A DNA stretch of 64,000 bases from CAZWBR01 sp964632305 (GTDB lineage: Bacteria; Bacteroidota; Bacteroidia; Bacteroidales; Prolixibacteraceae): NCBI GenBank assembly GCA_964632305.1, contig CAZWBR010000014.1, forward strand, positions 1 through 64,000, read 5' to 3'. Position numbers and translations under genes: made by a program. Below the pieces are notes generated by a model. That model saw only the letters and a program-made list of their open reading frames with translations, was not told the DNA's origin and did not search any database. Below, in pieces: positions 15,276-24,672 of the stretch (its first letter is position 1; each line of letters begins with the position of its first letter).

Positions 15276-16436
15276 TTACGCGAGAGGCTCCTGTTTGGCT
15301 ACCCTTTTAAGGCGGAAAGCTGCTTCTTCGAGTACATGATTTGGTTTGGCAAAGCAGACGCGCACCATCTGGTTCTTAATCTTCTCATGGTGGAAGGCCG
15401 AGAAGGGAACGGTAGCCACCCCATATTCCCTGGCCAGCCTGATTGCGAAATCGACATCCGGTTCGTCGGAGATCTTGCTGTAATCGAGAAGCTGGTAGAA
15501 GGTTGAAGCGGTGGGTACCACTTCGAAGTTGCTTTGACCTAACAGTTCTATGAAATAGTCGCGTTTGCTCTGGTAGAAGGCGGTAATTTCCTTGAGGTTT
15601 TGTCCTGATTGAAGGAAATCGGCCAGGGCATACTGGGCTGGTGTATTCACACTAAACCCTTGGTATTGTTGGATTTTTCGGAATTCGCTCATCGGTTTTT
15701 CAGGACCAAGGATAAAGCCGATGCCCCATCCGTTGATGTTGAAGAGGGGGCCGAAAGAAGAGACGATAAGGCTCTTGGCGGCCAGTTCCGGTACCGAGGC
15801 GATGCTTCTGAATTTGTGGGTATCGAAGACAATTTGGTTATATACTTCGTTGCACAGGATTACAATCCGGGTCCCGTTGGTCATTCGTTTCAACTGATCG
15901 ATATCATCATCGGAGAAGAGACGGCCAATCGGATTTTGCGGGTTATTGATCATGATCATCTTGGTCTTGGAAGTGACCAGTTTTTTCACTTCTTCCCAGT
16001 CGATACGATAATCGGGATGCTTAAGATTCACGAAGATCGGGCGTCCACCGGTCATTTCGATAAATGGGGCATAGGATTCCTGAACAGGCTCGAAGATGAT
16101 CACTTCATCACCTTCTTTAATAAAGGTGCTGATGGCCGTGGTCATAGCCTGAGCCGGACCTGCCGTGATGGTAATGTCGGTGGAAGGATTATAAGCGGTG
16201 CCGTATTGTTCATTTATAGCTGAAACGATCTGTTCGCGCAGGGAGTTTACCCCTTCGTTGGGCGAAAAATCGTTATTGCCGAGTCGCATATGCTTGGCAA
16301 CCAAGTCAATCAAGCCTTCGGGGCAGGAGATGTCGGAAGTCGGAAGGACCAGGTTGATGGCCTTTTCTTCTTCAGCAATTTCTATCATTGTCGCGAAGGG
16401 ACTTTTCTTCGTTGTCGGAATTTTCGATATAACCAT
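15276..16436 (-). CDS. Class I/II aminotransferase-fold protein lacking the PLP lysine
   Basis: This 386-residue protein aligns with methionine/kynurenine-type aminotransferases (YbdL-like): GLIDLVAKHM, NNPQNPIGRLFSDDDI, CNEVYNQIVFD, SVNTPAQYALADFL, VRVCFAKP. The catalytic segment reads SSFGPLFNINGWGIGF instead of SSFGKT...GW(R/K)xGY, so the Schiff-base lysine is Pro230 and the following Arg/Lys is Gly238. The Asp that holds the pyridine nitrogen is Asn196. The reading frame is otherwise full length. It is therefore probably a catalytically inactive relative or has a changed chemistry. It ends 74 bp from tRNA-Arg and is transcribed away from recO. Confidence 0.85.
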   Translation of the reverse strand: MVISKIPTTKKSPFATMIEIAEEEKAINLVLPTSDISCPEGLIDLVAKHMRLGNNDFSPNEGVNSLREQIVSAINEQYGTAYNPSTDITITAGPAQAMTTAISTFIKEGDEVIIFEPVQESYAPFIEMTGGRPIFVNLKHPDYRIDWEEVKKLVTSKTKMIMINNPQNPIGRLFSDDDIDQLKRMTNGTRIVILCNEVYNQIVFDTHKFRSIASVPELAAKSLIVSSFGPLFNINGWGIGFILGPEKPMSEFRKIQQYQGFSVNTPAQYALADFLQSGQNLKEITAFYQSKRDYFIELLGQSNFEVVPTASTFYQLLDYSKISDEPDVDFAIRLAREYGVATVPFSAFHHEKIKNQMVRVCFAKPNHVLEEAAFRLKRVAKQEPLA

Positions 16437-16555
16437 GTTTAGTAAAAATAGGTATCGGCAAAAGTAGTAATAAAATTTTTTCCGGCAATCGTTAATCTAT
16501 GATTCGTTGGAAAAAAAGGGTTGAATCGGGTTAAGGATCAGATATATTGTTGGTT

Positions 16556-17281
16556 TTAGAGGAAGAGCTCCCGCAACACCTCCAATGATTTTATGTTTAG
16601 CTTAATGCCAAGGTGAAGGCTGTAATAATCTACAATTAAGTTTAGTAAACAGTGTTTTTTTTCTTTGCTGATATGGATATTGTGGCAGTTCTGGTAATTG
16701 ATATTGATAAGTCCAGAGAAGATGAGGCTCTCTTCGCGGTCCATAAAATGGGGATGTGACGGGGGCGACGAGGTGAAACTACCGGCTACTAAATCGAAGA
16801 AAGGAGTGCTCCCGGAATAGTTTTCGGCAGGGCCGAAGCCAAGGTATCGCGACAGTTGGATCAGGAAAACGAGATGAAAGTTGGTTTTCCCTTCGCCGAT
16901 CAGGTCGAGGATCTGGAATGAGTTGATCAGGAATTCGAAGAGCTCGGGCCGGGCCTCTTCCTCTTTAAGTACTTTGTAAAGAATCTCGGAGAGGAAGAGC
17001 GCTTGAGTGGATTTAACGATTTCGAAAGGGATGGTGGAATAGGGCAGGGCGATCTTCATCTCTTTTACCCGTTGAAGATCGCGGTCGGGCTTATGATCGA
17101 CCACGAGCTCCAGCAGGAAGAGGGGTTGTATCAGGTTTCCCCTCCTGGGCGATTTTTTGCTTCTGACGCCTTGCATCAGGAACGATATCCGCCCGAAGGC
17201 TTCGGTGTAAAGCGTGACGACCAGCCCTGAATCGCCGTATTTCAGGCTGTGGAGTACTATCCCTTTCGTTTTGTGGAGCAT
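16556..17281 (-). CDS. recO: DNA repair protein RecO
   Basis: The 241-residue protein begins MLHKTKGIVLHSLKYGDSGLVVTLYTEAFGRISFLMQGVRSKKS, the OB-fold N-terminus of RecO, followed by the helical C-terminal domain (QALFLSEILYKVLKEEE). The zinc-binding cysteines of some RecO proteins are absent, which is common in Bacteroidota. RecO works with RecF and RecR to load RecA on gapped DNA. It lies 12 bp downstream of the pyrophosphatase gene and is likely co-transcribed with it. Confidence 0.9.
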   Translation of the reverse strand: MLHKTKGIVLHSLKYGDSGLVVTLYTEAFGRISFLMQGVRSKKSPRRGNLIQPLFLLELVVDHKPDRDLQRVKEMKIALPYSTIPFEIVKSTQALFLSEILYKVLKEEEARPELFEFLINSFQILDLIGEGKTNFHLVFLIQLSRYLGFGPAENYSGSTPFFDLVAGSFTSSPPSHPHFMDREESLIFSGLININYQNCHNIHISKEKKHCLLNLIVDYYSLHLGIKLNIKSLEVLRELFL

Positions 17282-17293
17282 GGGTTGTCGCGG

Positions 17294-17872
17294 TTATTTT
17301 TCCTTCAGATATTTGGCGAGTTTTTCGAAGGCATTACCGCGATGGCTGATGTTGTTTTTTTCGTCAGGCGCCATTTCGGCAAAGGTGTGAGAATGGCCGT
17401 TGGGAACGAAGATGGGATCGTAGCCGAAGCCGGTCGATCCGCGCCGTTCATCGATTATTTTTCCATTCACCACGCCCTCGAACTGTGTCTCTTTTCCGTT
17501 GACTATAAGTGATATGACGCAGCGGAAACGGGCATTGCGATTGGTCATCCCTTCCATTTTCTCAAGCACCTTTTCGACATTGGCCTCGGCGCTCTTGCTT
17601 TCGCCGGCATAACGGGCTGAATAAACACCTGGTTCATTGTTGAGGGCTTCAATTTCGAGGCCGGTATCATCGGCGAAACAGTCGATGGCATACTTGTTCC
17701 AGATGTAGGATGATTTTTGGGTGGCATTGGTTTCGAGGGTTTCACCGGTTTCGGGGATCTCGTCCAGGCAGCCGATATCATTGAGGCTCAACAGTTCGAA
17801 TTCACCGGAGAGCATCTCGTTGATTTCCCTGAGCTTATGGGCATTATTGGTGGCAAAGACCAGTTTTTTCAT
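17294..17872 (-). CDS. rdgB: XTP/dITP pyrophosphatase (RdgB/HAM1 family)
   Basis: The 192-residue protein has the family start KLVFATNNAHKLREINEML, the metal-binding FADDTGLEIEALNNEPGVYSARYAGE, and the C-terminal GSTGFGYDPIFVPNG and SHRGNAFEKL motifs. It hydrolyses non-canonical purine triphosphates (XTP, dITP, ITP) to monophosphate and pyrophosphate, preventing their use in DNA. Length and motifs are normal. It sits upstream of recO on the same strand, so both belong to DNA maintenance. Confidence 0.93.
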   Translation of the reverse strand: MKKLVFATNNAHKLREINEMLSGEFELLSLNDIGCLDEIPETGETLETNATQKSSYIWNKYAIDCFADDTGLEIEALNNEPGVYSARYAGESKSAEANVEKVLEKMEGMTNRNARFRCVISLIVNGKETQFEGVVNGKIIDERRGSTGFGYDPIFVPNGHSHTFAEMAPDEKNNISHRGNAFEKLAKYLKEK

Positions 17873-17957
17873 TTTGTTGCTGAATATTTTCGGGATACAA
17901 AAATAGAATGAAATTCACTATTTCGGAAAGGGGGCCATCGTTAAGAGGGCACACAGG

Positions 17958-18668
17958 CTAAAGCATGGAAGCGGCCTCATCGTCGAGCAACCAGATTGTT
18001 TTGGAGCGGTCGACCATCTTGGCCGGGTAACCGGCGGAGTTGCGGTCGAAGGAGATAATCTGTTCCACTTTTTCAGCTTTCGCCTTGCCCGTGATCAGGA
18101 AGATGATCAGCCGTGAACTATTGATAGATTTTCCGGTCAGGGTGATGCGTGGCTGTCCGGTGAGGGGGTGATGGCCGATGGCGCAGATCTCCGGTGATTT
18201 CCAGAGGCCGATCTCGTGGGGGAAGATAGAGGCGATATGGCCATCGTCACCCATTCCCAGCAGGGTGAGGTCGAAAACGGGCCATCCACCCCGGAGCGGA
18301 ACCTCGTTTTTTATCTGTTCGGTATAGTCGTGAAGGGCAGCCTCGGGCGACAGCTCTCCTTTCACGCGGAAAACATTACCTTGCGGGAGGCCGACTTTTG
18401 ACAACAGATGGTCGTTGGCCATCCGGTAATTGCTTTCGGAGTCGGATGGGTCGACACACCGTTCGTCGGCCCAAAAGATTTTCAGCTTTTTCCAATCGAT
18501 GCTCTCGCAGAACTCCCCGGCCAGCAGGTCGAAGATGGCCTGAGGGGTTGATCCTCCTGAAAGGGCTATGTGTAATGGTCCTTGCTGTTGGGTCAAGCGG
18601 GTCAGTATCTGTCCCAGATGGCGGGCTAGTTCGGTGGTGTCTTCGAAAACATGGATTTCCTGGCTCAT
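17958..18668 (-). CDS. pgl: 6-phosphogluconolactonase
   Basis: This 236-residue member of the glucosamine-6-phosphate isomerase/6PGL fold shows LHIALSGGSTPQAIFDLL near residue 35, FWADERCVDPSDSESNYRMA near 85 and LLGMGDDGHIASIFPH near 145. These are the marks of the lactonase (DevB/Pgl) rather than the deaminase. It hydrolyses 6-phosphogluconolactone to 6-phosphogluconate in the oxidative pentose phosphate pathway. The usual partners zwf and gnd are not within the window. Confidence 0.9.
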   Translation of the reverse strand: MSQEIHVFEDTTELARHLGQILTRLTQQQGPLHIALSGGSTPQAIFDLLAGEFCESIDWKKLKIFWADERCVDPSDSESNYRMANDHLLSKVGLPQGNVFRVKGELSPEAALHDYTEQIKNEVPLRGGWPVFDLTLLGMGDDGHIASIFPHEIGLWKSPEICAIGHHPLTGQPRITLTGKSINSSRLIIFLITGKAKAEKVEQIISFDRNSAGYPAKMVDRSKTIWLLDDEAASML

Positions 18669-18785
18669 AAAAAAAGATTAAATATCAGGTAAACTTCCAA
18701 AGAATCCGACTGAAATGCAAGTCGAATTTGAGATAATTATTACTTTTAAGAAACAAATCAAATATTTGCTGAAAGGTAGGTCATT

Positions 18786-19097
18786 ATGGAAGATCCCGGG
18801 AAACATCGTGTTGAACTGACCTTGACTGAATATCTGGCCGTTGATCGGAATAGTATGGCCAACGAGCGGACCTTGCTGGCTTACCTGCGGACCGCGTTGA
18901 CGTTTGTGGTGGCGGGGGTGTCGCTGATCCAGTTTTTTCAGTACCGGATCATCGTGATGGCGGGGTATCTGTTAATACCCGCGGCTCTGTGTATCCTGAT
19001 TATTGGTTATGTCAGGTTCCTGATGATGAGAAAGAGCATCCGGGAGGCGCTCCGAAACGGGGTTAGCGGGTATAAGGTGCAATACAAGGGTAAATAA
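18786..19097 (+). CDS. DUF202 family small membrane protein
   Basis: The 103-residue protein has the DUF202 signature DRNSMANERTLLAYLRTALTFVVAGVSLIQFF and two membrane helices (about residues 35-53 and 58-77). The function is unknown; related domains occur in VTC-type and YidH-type membrane proteins. It is a single plus-strand gene between two minus-strand blocks. Confidence 0.85.
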   Translation: MEDPGKHRVELTLTEYLAVDRNSMANERTLLAYLRTALTFVVAGVSLIQFFQYRIIVMAGYLLIPAALCILIIGYVRFLMMRKSIREALRNGVSGYKVQYKGK

Positions 19098-19125
19098 TCG
19101 CGGTGGTTTGTTGCCCGGAAGGAGA

Positions 19126-19842
19126 TTAGAAAAACCGTTTATTGATGAACTCCTGAAATTTTTCTTTGTACTGATCGCTGACCGGGATATAGTTTTTCCC
19201 GAAAACGATGCGACTCCTTTCGATCGTCTCCACCTTGTCGAGATTGACAATAAATGAGCGGTGGATCCTCATGAACCGTTCTTCGGGTAGTTTTTGCTCG
19301 ATCATTTTCAGAGAATTGAGTGAGAGGATCGGTTTTTCCTCGTTGTCCAGGAATATTTTGATGTAATCTTTCAATCCTTCGATGTAGAGGATATCTTCGA
19401 AGTTGATACGTTTGATTTTATAATCCGATTTCAGGAAGAGAAACTGGGTATTGGTTTCTATGGAAGGAACGGCGTTTGTTTCCAGTTCACAAAGTTTGCG
19501 TGCTTTTTGTACGGCTTTCAGAAATTCCTCGTAGCTGAAGGGTTTGAGCAGATAATCGAGGGCGTTCAGTTTAAAACCTTCGAGCGCATATTTTTCATAG
19601 GCGGTGGTGAAGATGATCTTAGCTCCGGATTCGAGGGTGCGGACGAACTCAGTGCCTGTTAAGTCGGGCATCTGGATGTCGACAAGGATCAGGTCGACTG
19701 TTGTATCGGCGAGGAAATCGATGGCATCGAGCGGATTATCGAAGGTGCCGGACAGTTCGAGGAAAGGGGTTTTCTGGATATAATCGGCCACCAGTTTTAA
19801 GGCCAGTGGCTCATCATCGATCGCGATGGTTTTTAGTTTCAT
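19126..19842 (-). CDS. LytTR-family response regulator
   Basis: The 238-residue protein has a receiver domain (acidic IDDEP at residues 8-12, phospho-acceptor Asp in LILVDIQMPDLTG, Lys in LDYLLKPFS) and a C-terminal LytTR DNA-binding domain (FLKSDYKIKRINFEDILYIEG, RFMRIHRSFIVN). It overlaps the sensor kinase gene by 4 bp, so the pair is translated together. LytTR regulators usually bind paired sites upstream of membrane-protein genes. The MacAB-TolC genes lie upstream on the same strand and may be the target. Confidence 0.92.
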   Translation of the reverse strand: MKLKTIAIDDEPLALKLVADYIQKTPFLELSGTFDNPLDAIDFLADTTVDLILVDIQMPDLTGTEFVRTLESGAKIIFTTAYEKYALEGFKLNALDYLLKPFSYEEFLKAVQKARKLCELETNAVPSIETNTQFLFLKSDYKIKRINFEDILYIEGLKDYIKIFLDNEEKPILSLNSLKMIEQKLPEERFMRIHRSFIVNLDKVETIERSRIVFGKNYIPVSDQYKEKFQEFINKRFF

Positions 19843-20942
19843 GGTTTAAATAATTGGGTCTGAATGGAAAGATTGACCTGAAATAACTGATCCTCTTCCT
19901 TTATTTCCAACTGGTGCCGGTCGGGGAAAAGCAGCATTAATCTTTTCCTTACGTTTTCAAGGCCGATGCCGGAGTTTAGTGTGTCGGTCGGATTGTTGTT
20001 TTTACCAATACTGTTGCTGATGGAGAAGTCGATAGTTCCCTTTTCAGCAGTCATTTTGATTCTGATAAAGGCTTTTCCGCGGTAGCTGATGCCGTGTTTG
20101 AAGGCATTCTCGATAAAAGGGATAAAAAGCAGGGGTTCGATTTCCATATCATTAACCTGTTGAGGGAAATCGACGGATAATTCGACTTTCGGGCTTAGCC
20201 GAAGGCGCATCAGGTCGATATAATTATTCATGAAATCGATCTCATGGCTCAGGAGGGTATTGCCGCGTTCGGATTCGTAAAGCAGGTAGCGCATCATCTT
20301 AGAAAGCTTCAGAACCGATTCCCTGGCGGTTTTGGTATCCAGATCGATCAGTGAATAGATGTTGTTCAGCGTGTTGAAAAAGAAATGGGGGCTGATCTGG
20401 TTTTTCAGGAAAGCCAGCTCCGAGTTGAGTTTTTCCTTTTCAAGTTCCTTTTGTTTTTTTTCGTTCTGTTTAAGCTTCTCGATAACACCCAGTCCCAGGG
20501 CAAAACCGGAGATCAGGACCGAGGTGACAATATGGTTATAAATGAGGAAGGCTTTCCCGGCGAAGGGGGGAGGGAGATGGCCTTTACCCCTGTTCATTTT
20601 TTCCATCGCTTCTCTGAACATCTCATCCCCTATTGGATCAAAGAAGATATATCTGAATGAAAATTCGGTCAGAAGGTGGGTGGCGATAATCAATCCTGTT
20701 AAGATAATGAAGTAAGTGGCGTACTTCTCTTTTAAGAAGAATTTCGGGACCAGCCAGAAATATCCGGCATAGAAAATGATCCCGGCCGAGAGGGTATGAA
20801 CATAAAACTGAACAACCCGCTGAATGCTCCCGCCGCCGAAGGCGTTGACCATGTAAAGAGGGATGACAATGATGATGATCCAGGCGATGGTGTGAAGGGC
20901 CCATTGGATTTTCTTGTCGGATACAGAAGCGATTTTAACCAT
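19839..20942 (-). CDS. LytS/AgrC-type sensor histidine kinase
   Basis: The 367-residue protein has four predicted membrane helices in the first 160 residues, a coiled coil (EKLKQNEKKQKELEKEKLNSELAFL), the His_kinase segment NQISPHFFFNTLNNIYSLID with the phospho-accepting His, and an HATPase domain (PLLFIPFIENAFKHGI, SGIGLENVRKRL). There is no large extracellular domain, so the signal is probably sensed within the membrane. It pairs with the overlapping LytTR regulator. Confidence 0.92.
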   Translation of the reverse strand: MVKIASVSDKKIQWALHTIAWIIIIVIPLYMVNAFGGGSIQRVVQFYVHTLSAGIIFYAGYFWLVPKFFLKEKYATYFIILTGLIIATHLLTEFSFRYIFFDPIGDEMFREAMEKMNRGKGHLPPPFAGKAFLIYNHIVTSVLISGFALGLGVIEKLKQNEKKQKELEKEKLNSELAFLKNQISPHFFFNTLNNIYSLIDLDTKTARESVLKLSKMMRYLLYESERGNTLLSHEIDFMNNYIDLMRLRLSPKVELSVDFPQQVNDMEIEPLLFIPFIENAFKHGISYRGKAFIRIKMTAEKGTIDFSISNSIGKNNNPTDTLNSGIGLENVRKRLMLLFPDRHQLEIKEEDQLFQVNLSIQTQLFKP

Positions 20943-21180
20943 CGATAATCTTTTTTATCAAAGATAATACTTTCAGTAATTTTGGTGGAATGGGGTATGT
21001 AAAAATTAAGAGGCTGCCGGAACAATGATGAAAAGTGATCAAAAGTTTATCGTTCCCTCACGAACTACTAACCATTATTTAACTACTAACTACCAACTAC
21101 AGTCATCAAACGTGGGAACTTAAACCTTGCGCATGGACTTACACAAGTTGTTCCTGGCAGCCTCTGTCTTTTTATACAGT

Positions 21181-21307
21181 CATTGATGGTCATTGATTGT
21201 CATTGATGGTCATTGATGGTCATTTGTGGTCATTTGTGGTCATTGATGGTCGTCACCAACAATGACTCCAAATGACTCTTAATGACAATCAATGATTCTT
21301 AATGACT
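21181..21307. repeat. Decamer array with inverted second half
   Basis: Seven direct decamers (CATTGATGGT and variants) run from 21181 to about 21250. They are followed, after a short spacer, by about five decamers of the form AATGACnnnn (21269-21307) that carry the complementary AATGA every 10 bp. The two halves can pair as a long imperfect hairpin. It fills the gap between the MacB permease and the sensor kinase, together with a run of ACTAC repeats near 21063-21102. No gene is present between 20943 and 21349. Confidence 0.85.
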
Positions 21308-21349
21308 TACTGTGTTTATCCATAACCCTCATTTACCCTTTATTTCGTA

Positions 21350-22570
21350 TTATTCGTAACGCAGCGCATCAATCGGGTTGAGGCTTGCGGCTTTACGGGC
21401 GGGGTACCATCCGAAGAAGATACCGATAGCGGAACAGACCAGAAATGCGGCGACGACTGATTGGGTCATGACAGCCGTGGGCCATTCCATTATTGAGCCG
21501 ACGACAGAGCTGGCCAGGTAGCCCAACAGGATGCCGATTAATCCTCCGATGACACTTAAAAGGGTTGATTCGATCAGGAATTGAAGCAGGATATCGCTGC
21601 CTTTTCCGCCGATCGACATTCGCAGCCCTATTTCCCTGGTACGTTCGGTAACGGAGACATACATGATGTTCATGATGCCGATGCCGCCTACCAGCAACGA
21701 GATTCCGGCGATAGCGCCTAACAGGGCGGTCAGAATATCGCTTACCGAGGAGATGGTACTCACCAGTTCAGCCTGGGACATTACCCGAAAGTCGTCGTCC
21801 TCGCCTTCTTTGATCTGATGCTGCTTACGCAGAGCCGAAGTTACTTCTGCTATTGCAGCTTCTGATTTTTCTTCGCTGACTGCCGACATTTGGATACTTT
21901 GGATGTAATCGACCGCCAGGATTCGGCGTTGCACGGTGGTGTAAGGGGCGATCAGCAAGTCATCCTGATCCTGCCCCATGGCGTTGTCGCCTTTATCGGC
22001 CAGAACTCCGATCACTTTAAGCGGGATATTTTTAAAGCGTATCGTCTGCCCGATAGGATCTATATTTTTGCCAAACAGGTTTTCGATAACGGTTTGCCCC
22101 ACGATACAGACTTTAGACATTGTTTTAATTTCACTTTCAGTGAATAACCTTCCGCTCTCCAGTTTCAGAGATTTGATGGAGAGGTATTGGTGATTTCCGC
22201 CATAGACGGTGGTCGGCCAGTTCGAGTTGCCAAAAACGACCTGTCCGCTGGCTCTCACTTCCGGTGAGATCTCGGCAATGGTGGTGACATTATCTTTTAT
22301 GGCATCAATATCGGACATCTTCAGATTTTGGGCATTGCTGTTACCCATCATTACTCCGCCCCGTTGTTCCGATCCTGGCATTACGAATACCATATTGGAT
22401 CCCATTGTGGAGATTTGGCTCCTGATGCTTTCTTTGGATCCTTGTCCAATGGCGATCATTGTAATAACAGAAGATACTCCAATGATAATCCCAAGCATGG
22501 TGAGGAAAGCCCTGAATTTATTCCTCATCAGGGCATTCTTCGCGATCTTTAACAAGTTGATGTAATTCAT
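21350..22570 (-). CDS. MacB-type ABC transporter permease
   Basis: The 406-residue permease has one N-terminal helix (FLTMLGIIIGVSSVITMIAIG), a periplasmic MacB_PCD domain of about 220 residues and three C-terminal FtsX-family helices (LGAIAGISLLVGGIGIMNIMYVSVTERTREIGLR). It couples cytoplasmic ATP hydrolysis to export through a TolC channel (mechanotransmission). The ATPase is encoded separately, 11 bp upstream. Possible cargo is a macrolide, peptide or lipid, not determinable here. Confidence 0.92.
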   Translation of the reverse strand: MNYINLLKIAKNALMRNKFRAFLTMLGIIIGVSSVITMIAIGQGSKESIRSQISTMGSNMVFVMPGSEQRGGVMMGNSNAQNLKMSDIDAIKDNVTTIAEISPEVRASGQVVFGNSNWPTTVYGGNHQYLSIKSLKLESGRLFTESEIKTMSKVCIVGQTVIENLFGKNIDPIGQTIRFKNIPLKVIGVLADKGDNAMGQDQDDLLIAPYTTVQRRILAVDYIQSIQMSAVSEEKSEAAIAEVTSALRKQHQIKEGEDDDFRVMSQAELVSTISSVSDILTALLGAIAGISLLVGGIGIMNIMYVSVTERTREIGLRMSIGGKGSDILLQFLIESTLLSVIGGLIGILLGYLASSVVGSIMEWPTAVMTQSVVAAFLVCSAIGIFFGWYPARKAASLNPIDALRYE

Positions 22571-22581
22571 CGTACTAATTT

Positions 22582-23331
22582 TTAAAATTCTTCCTGTTCT
22601 ACCGGAAGCAAATTCAGCATATCGAGTGAGCGGATCTGTTCTTCGACGAAGAGTTCCTTGATCACATGTCCATCGCGGAAGACGATGTTACGGGTGGTCT
22701 GTTTGGCGATATCGGGTTCGTGAGTGACGAAGACAATGGTTTTGCCTTTTTCATTCAATCGTTGAAACAGATCCATGATCTCGTAGGAGGTTCGTGTGTC
22801 GAGGTTGCCGGTCGCTTCATCGGCCAGGATCACGACGGGGTCGTTGACCAGGGAGCGGGCGATCGCCACGCGTTGTTGCTGTCCACCCGAGAGCTGGTTG
22901 GGCATATGGTGCATCCTATCGACCAGACCAACGGCCTCCAGGGCATTAATGGCTCTTTCGCGCCGTTCTTTCGACTTGACCTGGTTGTTATAGTACAAAG
23001 GGAGCTCAACATTCTCGAGGGCTGTTGTACGCGGCAATAAGTTGTAGGATTGGAAAACAAATCCTAATTTGCTGTTTCTCAGTTGAGCCAATTGATTTCT
23101 GTTAAGATCGGAAACGCTTATTCCATCCAGTTTGTAATCCCCGGCAGTTGGTTTGTCGAGACAACCAAGAATGTTGAGCATCGTTGATTTTCCTGATCCG
23201 CTTGTTCCCATGATGGCCACAAATTCACCTTCCCTGATTTGAAGGTTAATCCCTTTAAGGGCGTGAACGGTGACATCCCCGACATGGAAATCCTTTTTCA
23301 GGTGATTGACCTCTATGATTATTTTATTCAT
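22582..23331 (-). CDS. MacB-type ABC transporter ATP-binding protein
   Basis: The 249-residue ATPase has Walker A GTSGSGKSTM, Q-loop VFQSYNLLPRTTALENVELPL, signature LSGGQQQRVAIARSL and Walker B VILADEATGNLD. It belongs to the LolD/MacB/FtsE group that partners with FtsX-type permeases. A 25-residue C-terminal tail (LFVEEQIRSLDMLNLLPVEQEEF) extends past the usual end. It lies between the adaptor and permease genes on the same strand. Confidence 0.92.
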   Translation of the reverse strand: MNKIIIEVNHLKKDFHVGDVTVHALKGINLQIREGEFVAIMGTSGSGKSTMLNILGCLDKPTAGDYKLDGISVSDLNRNQLAQLRNSKLGFVFQSYNLLPRTTALENVELPLYYNNQVKSKERRERAINALEAVGLVDRMHHMPNQLSGGQQQRVAIARSLVNDPVVILADEATGNLDTRTSYEIMDLFQRLNEKGKTIVFVTHEPDIAKQTTRNIVFRDGHVIKELFVEEQIRSLDMLNLLPVEQEEF

Positions 23332-23406
23332 CTTCTTTCAAACTTTTTACTGTTAAAAAAGTGTGTTGACCGGTATGGGGTTCCCGGAGGAAACCCGATT
23401 GAGAGT

Positions 23407-24645
23407 TTACATTCTTGGTCCACCACCCGGACGTTGTGGCATGAATGGGCTGGCTGAGGCTTTTTTGGTTTCTTCCACCTTATTAAGGGTCATTGAAGTA
23501 ATTACTTCGTCGCCCTCTTTTAGTCCGGATAACACTTCATAGTTGATTCCATCGGACTCACCCGTTTCAATGTTTACCGGAAGGAGTCTGGCATCTTTTT
23601 TTACCCAGATTGTTTGGCTGTTCGTTTTTGTTTTATCTGTATTGGCCATGGGTTGCATCGCTGGCATTGCTTCCTGTGGTGCCTTGAATTCTCCTTCGGG
23701 GAGCGATTTCATGTAAGCTTTCATCGTGTTCTGATCCATTTCAAACCGTGCAGCCTTTCCCGGAAGTACCAGAATATCTGTTTTCTCGTTTACGAAGATG
23801 GTGGTGCTGGCGGTCATTCCCGGCATCAGCTTTTTTTCGGGGTTCGGAGCCTGTATAATAACCGTGTAGGTGATCACATTATTGGTCTGAACCGGTTGTA
23901 AGCGAACCTGGGTAATTGTACCATCAAATTTCATGTCGGGGTAGGAGTCGACGGTAAATTCGACACGTTGACCCAACTTAACCTGACCTATATCGGCTTC
24001 ATCAATGCTTGCTTCCACTTCCATCTGAGTAAGGTCATTGGCGATGGTAAAGAGGGTAGGAGTGTTGAAGCTTGCCGCCACTGTCTGTCCTTCTTCGACC
24101 GCACGTTCAAGGATGATCCCGTCGATTGGTGAATAGATGAAGGCGTAATCGAGGTTGATCTTGTTCTTATCGTAGACCGATTTCGCGTTGGCCAGCGATG
24201 CCTTAGCCTTATTGTAGTTATAAACCACCAGGTCATAATCGGATTGTGCGATTAATTTCTTCTCTGCCAGAATTTTGTTTCTCTCGTAATTGGCTTTTTG
24301 ATAGTCAACCTCAGCCTGGGCCTGATCGACCGAAGCTTTGCTTTGTTCAAGCTGGGCTTTCAGCGGAGTCTCGTCCAACTGGGCCAGGAGTTGTCCTTTC
24401 TTTACTTCAGAATTGAAATCGACATAGATTTTCTGGATCACGCCGGAGACCTGAGTACCAACCTCAACGGTGGTAATTGCTTCTAGGGTACCGGAGGCGG
24501 TTACGGTATTGCTGATGCTTCCTTTACTGATTTTGACTGTTTCGAAATTGAAACTCTGCTCAGCACTTCTGAAAGATCTCAGGACGAAGAAACCTACGAG
24601 GATTACTCCTGCCAGGATCGCGATGTATGTTACTTTCTTTTTCAT
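23407..24645 (-). CDS. MacA-like periplasmic adaptor
   Basis: The 412-residue membrane-fusion protein has an N-terminal anchor (residues 5-22), lipoyl halves (GTLEAITTVEVGTQVSGVIQKIYVDFNSEVKKGQLLAQLD and DYAFIYSPIDGIILER), an alpha-hairpin between them, and a beta-barrel domain. The C-terminal stretch is rich in Met and Pro (PQEAMPAMQPMANT, PFMPQRPGGGPRM), unlike standard MacA, and might bind metal or only be disordered. It links the inner-membrane transporter to TolC. Confidence 0.92.
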   Translation of the reverse strand: MKKKVTYIAILAGVILVGFFVLRSFRSAEQSFNFETVKISKGSISNTVTASGTLEAITTVEVGTQVSGVIQKIYVDFNSEVKKGQLLAQLDETPLKAQLEQSKASVDQAQAEVDYQKANYERNKILAEKKLIAQSDYDLVVYNYNKAKASLANAKSVYDKNKINLDYAFIYSPIDGIILERAVEEGQTVAASFNTPTLFTIANDLTQMEVEASIDEADIGQVKLGQRVEFTVDSYPDMKFDGTITQVRLQPVQTNNVITYTVIIQAPNPEKKLMPGMTASTTIFVNEKTDILVLPGKAARFEMDQNTMKAYMKSLPEGEFKAPQEAMPAMQPMANTDKTKTNSQTIWVKKDARLLPVNIETGESDGINYEVLSGLKEGDEVITSMTLNKVEETKKASASPFMPQRPGGGPRM

Positions 24646-24672
24646 AGCTGTTACTATTATGCTTATTGTTGT

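Noticed and set aside
15258..15506. Plus-strand open frames inside the aminotransferase gene region
   Set aside because: They are antisense shadows of a well-supported minus-strand gene.
21181..21307. CRISPR array
   Set aside because: 10-bp period with no spacers and no cas genes.
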